This document shows, one piece after another, positions 62,208 through 64,000 of a stretch of 64,000 bases of DNA (its first letter is position 1; each line of letters starts with the position of its first letter). The DNA is taken from contig JAPLNM010000047.1 of NCBI GenBank assembly GCA_026692845.1, positions 1 to 64,000 of the forward strand, given 5' to 3'. The notes beneath the pieces were generated by a model, which ran no database searches, was not told where the DNA came from, and saw nothing but the letters and a program-made list of their open reading frames with translations. A program made the translations under genes and the position numbers. Origin of the DNA: Planctomycetota bacterium. GTDB taxonomy: Bacteria; Planctomycetota; Planctomycetia; Pirellulales; Pirellulaceae.

Positions 62208-63667
62208 GCGGCGAGAAGCTCGGCACGAAGTACGACCCGAAGTACGCTCCGAAGTACGTACGGAGCTCGACGGCAACCATCGTCGCTTTGGCACTCGCGC
62301 TGAGGATCCTCGCTGCGTTGGCCTGGCAGTCGCAATGCAGTTTGCTCGACACGACTCTGAAATTTGGAGACAGCCATTCCTATTGGACAATCGCTTCGAA
62401 TTTGGCAGTCGAGGGTCAGTATCAATACGGAAGCGATCAATCGAAAATATTCCGATCCCCTGCCTACCCGTTGTTTCTTGTACCTTTCGCTTGGAGCGAA
62501 AGTTTTTTCTCAACCCAGCGCGCGCAATTGCCCTTTGTGCTGGGGGCAAGAATCGCTGGGTGTATTTTAGGGGCGATAACCGTCTGGATCTTGATACGTT
62601 GGACTCGCTGTGTCGCAGGATTGGCGGCAGGTATTTTTGCAGGACTCTTGGCAGCGACCTACTGCGGTGCGGTAGGAATGAGCATCTTTGTCTTGAGCGA
62701 GGCAATCGCCACCCCGCTTATGGTCCTCTCTTGCTGGATGCTCTGGAGATCGACTCAAAAGGATCCAGACCTACGCTGGTCGAATCGCTGGTTTTCGAAT
62801 CGCTGGTTTACGACCGCTTGTTCGGCTCTTGCGCTGGGGTTGGCGTGCTTGGCCAGACCTAGTTGGGGTCTATGGCCAGCGGTCGCCTTTGCGCTCGTTG
62901 CGTTTGCTAGCAATCGATGCGATTTATTTTTTTGGAGGAACTGGATTGTTCAGGGTTTGTTTTTTTTAGGAATTTTGTGCTGCCTAATGGCACCTTGGTG
63001 GGTTCGCAATTATTCGATTACGGGCAAGTTCGTACCATCGACGCTCCAGGTTGGAGCGAGCTTGTACGATGGATGGCATGCTGGAGCGAGCGGTTCGAGC
63101 GACGAAAACATGGCTTTTTCGATCGAAACGATGCAGCGGATCCTCCGCGAAGAAACGATGCTAGCAAACCCTTCCTTGGGGGTCGAATCGACCTTGGAAT
63201 GGCGGATTGACCATCGGTTGCACAAGGAGGCCTGGGCGTGGGCTGGTGAAAATCCATCTGACGCTCTATGGCTAGGATTGGTAAAGTTCCGAAAGACTTG
63301 GTCGCCTTTTCCTACAGCGCGAGAGTTGTCGAATCCCATAGTTGTGCTGTGGGAGGCCGGCAGTTACTTGTTCATTTTGAGCATGAGTGCAGTGGGTTTG
63401 TGGAGTTTGCGGTCAGACCGCAGGCGATGGACCGAAGCGTGTTGGTTCATCGCCCCGTGTGTTTACTTGGCGATGCTCCACATGGTCTTCGTCGGATCGG
63501 TACGCTACAGGCAACCAGGAGTTTTGATGCTGTGCGGCTTGGCTGGAATTGGCCTAAGTGCCGTGTGGACTAGATACATCGACAGAGCGCGGGATAGACC
63601 AACCGGATGGAATAGGATCGCCAACGGATGCCGACGGAAACAGAGTCCAAACAAAACCTCAACTTGA
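62204..63667 (+). CDS. Membrane glycosyltransferase, GT39/ArnT-like
   Basis: A 487-residue polytopic protein. After a polar N-terminus with a KYDPKYAPKY repeat, GDSHSYWTIA and FRSPAYPLFLVPFAW match the first loop of dolichyl-phosphate-mannose-type glycosyltransferases (Asp in the first periplasmic loop). Several hydrophobic helices follow (ATIVALALALRILAALAWQS at the start, GLWPAVAFALVAFAS, VQGLFFLGILCCLMAPWW). A short tandem repeat gives WSNRWFSNRWF. The TTG start codon overlaps the lipoprotein stop by four bases, and the next gene starts inside its 3' end, so these three genes form one operon. Confidence 0.75.
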   Translation: MSGEKLGTKYDPKYAPKYVRSSTATIVALALALRILAALAWQSQCSLLDTTLKFGDSHSYWTIASNLAVEGQYQYGSDQSKIFRSPAYPLFLVPFAWSESFFSTQRAQLPFVLGARIAGCILGAITVWILIRWTRCVAGLAAGIFAGLLAATYCGAVGMSIFVLSEAIATPLMVLSCWMLWRSTQKDPDLRWSNRWFSNRWFTTACSALALGLACLARPSWGLWPAVAFALVAFASNRCDLFFWRNWIVQGLFFLGILCCLMAPWWVRNYSITGKFVPSTLQVGASLYDGWHAGASGSSDENMAFSIETMQRILREETMLANPSLGVESTLEWRIDHRLHKEAWAWAGENPSDALWLGLVKFRKTWSPFPTARELSNPIVVLWEAGSYLFILSMSAVGLWSLRSDRRRWTEACWFIAPCVYLAMLHMVFVGSVRYRQPGVLMLCGLAGIGLSAVWTRYIDRARDRPTGWNRIANGCRRKQSPNKTST

Positions 63668-64000
63668 CGAGACCCAGATCGGGCGGACGCCTGAGTTGGA
63701 TTTTGTTGCTATGCGCATCGGCCGTGATGGCCTACTATGTCTTGTTCGACAGGGTGGATCACACGTTGACCTCAGAGATCCAGAGCCGGTTGCGGAAGCA
63801 GTTTCCGGAGCATTGCATCAAGGTAGATCGGGCGCGTTTGGTTCCGGGTAAGTCCATTCTCATCGATGGATTGAGCATCTGCAAATCGACCGAGCAGGGC
63901 ATGCGGGACGTGGTCAAGATCGCCAGGGTCCAGTGCAACGGGCCGATTGATTTGATGGGGATTTTGCAGGGGCAGACGATTGTCGACTCGGTGCTAATCG
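63628..64000 (+). CDS. Single-pass membrane protein, AsmA-like, cut by the window end
   Basis: The frame from ATG 63628 stays open to the window end (124 codons visible), so this is a truncated gene. After a polar start comes one helix (LSWILLLCASAVMAYYVLF), then an extracytoplasmic beginning RVDHTLTSEIQSRLRKQFPE and LVPGKSILIDGLSICKS. This start resembles the N-terminus of AsmA/TamB-like proteins, which is only a guess. It overlaps the upstream glycosyltransferase by 40 bp, so it belongs to the same operon. Confidence 0.6.
   Translation, partial: MPTETESKQNLNLTRPRSGGRLSWILLLCASAVMAYYVLFDRVDHTLTSEIQSRLRKQFPEHCIKVDRARLVPGKSILIDGLSICKSTEQGMRDVVKIARVQCNGPIDLMGILQGQTIVDSVLI

Overview
The window looks like a chromosome segment from a planctomycete, most likely of the Pirellulales/Pirellulaceae type. 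The evidence is the set of lineage-typical proteins: two very large secreted cytochrome c/dehydrogenase fusions with HEAT-like repeats, a dockerin protein with an N-terminal LESRALLTA motif, a sulfatase, a Tat-signal Gfo/Idh/MocA oxidoreductase, a secreted YVTN/phosphoesterase protein and a Ser/Thr kinase of the PknB type. Base composition is moderately GC-rich and genes lie on both strands in short operons. No phage, transposase, CRISPR array or integrase was seen.

Layout. 1-5.2 kb: a membrane-anchored hypothetical protein cut by the window edge, a small secreted NTF2-like protein, a secreted YVTN-propeller/phosphoesterase and a four-helix membrane protein, with three copies of a hairpin-rich repeat between them. 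5.2-11.2 kb: a complete tripartite metal-efflux type operon (outer membrane factor, adaptor, RND pump) in which every gene carries one frame break, so the operon appears dead or decaying. 11.5-14.8 kb: a PAP2-like lipoprotein and a glycosyltransferase, convergent, separated by a tandem array of a 172-bp structured repeat. 15-21 kb: a dockerin metalloprotease, an S9 peptidase and an oxidoreductase. 21-32 kb: an HI0933-type flavoprotein, dnaN, a pseudouridine synthase, a prolyl oligopeptidase, an M20 peptidase with an amidohydrolase, and xseA. 32-41 kb: a sulfatase, an ammonium transporter, a PIG-L deacetylase, ribF, a degenerate nuclease-fold protein, tRNA-Leu(GAG), a DUF885 peptidase and hisB. 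41-58 kb: the two giant cytochrome fusions, a thioesterase-crotonase fusion, a heme-sensing histidine kinase, argF and argB, and a Ser/Thr kinase. 58-64 kb: a uronate isomerase-like protein, an unrecognised conserved protein, and an overlapping operon of a transglutaminase-like lipoprotein, a membrane glycosyltransferase and a membrane-anchored protein that runs off the end.

How the genes fit together. Housekeeping functions (dnaN, xseA, ribF, hisB, argB-argF, RluA-like, tRNA-Leu) are scattered among envelope and degradative genes, as is usual in this phylum. Several genes are closely spaced and probably co-transcribed: oxidoreductase-S9 peptidase (3-bp gap), M20-amidohydrolase (2 bp), hisB-DUF885 (0 bp), argB-argF (14 bp), kinase downstream of the ceramidase fusion (3 bp), and the last three genes (overlapping).

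The points most worth checking are the triple-frameshifted efflux operon, the two repeat families that abut stop codons, the single-chain redox fusions (one joining a ceramidase-like domain to a cytochrome c, the other joining SGNH, PA14, cupredoxin and cytochrome c), the thioesterase-crotonase fusion, and two proteins that have kept an enzyme fold but lost catalytic residues. I did not find a convincing wholly new multi-gene system. All calls are from reading the sequence; no database search was run.
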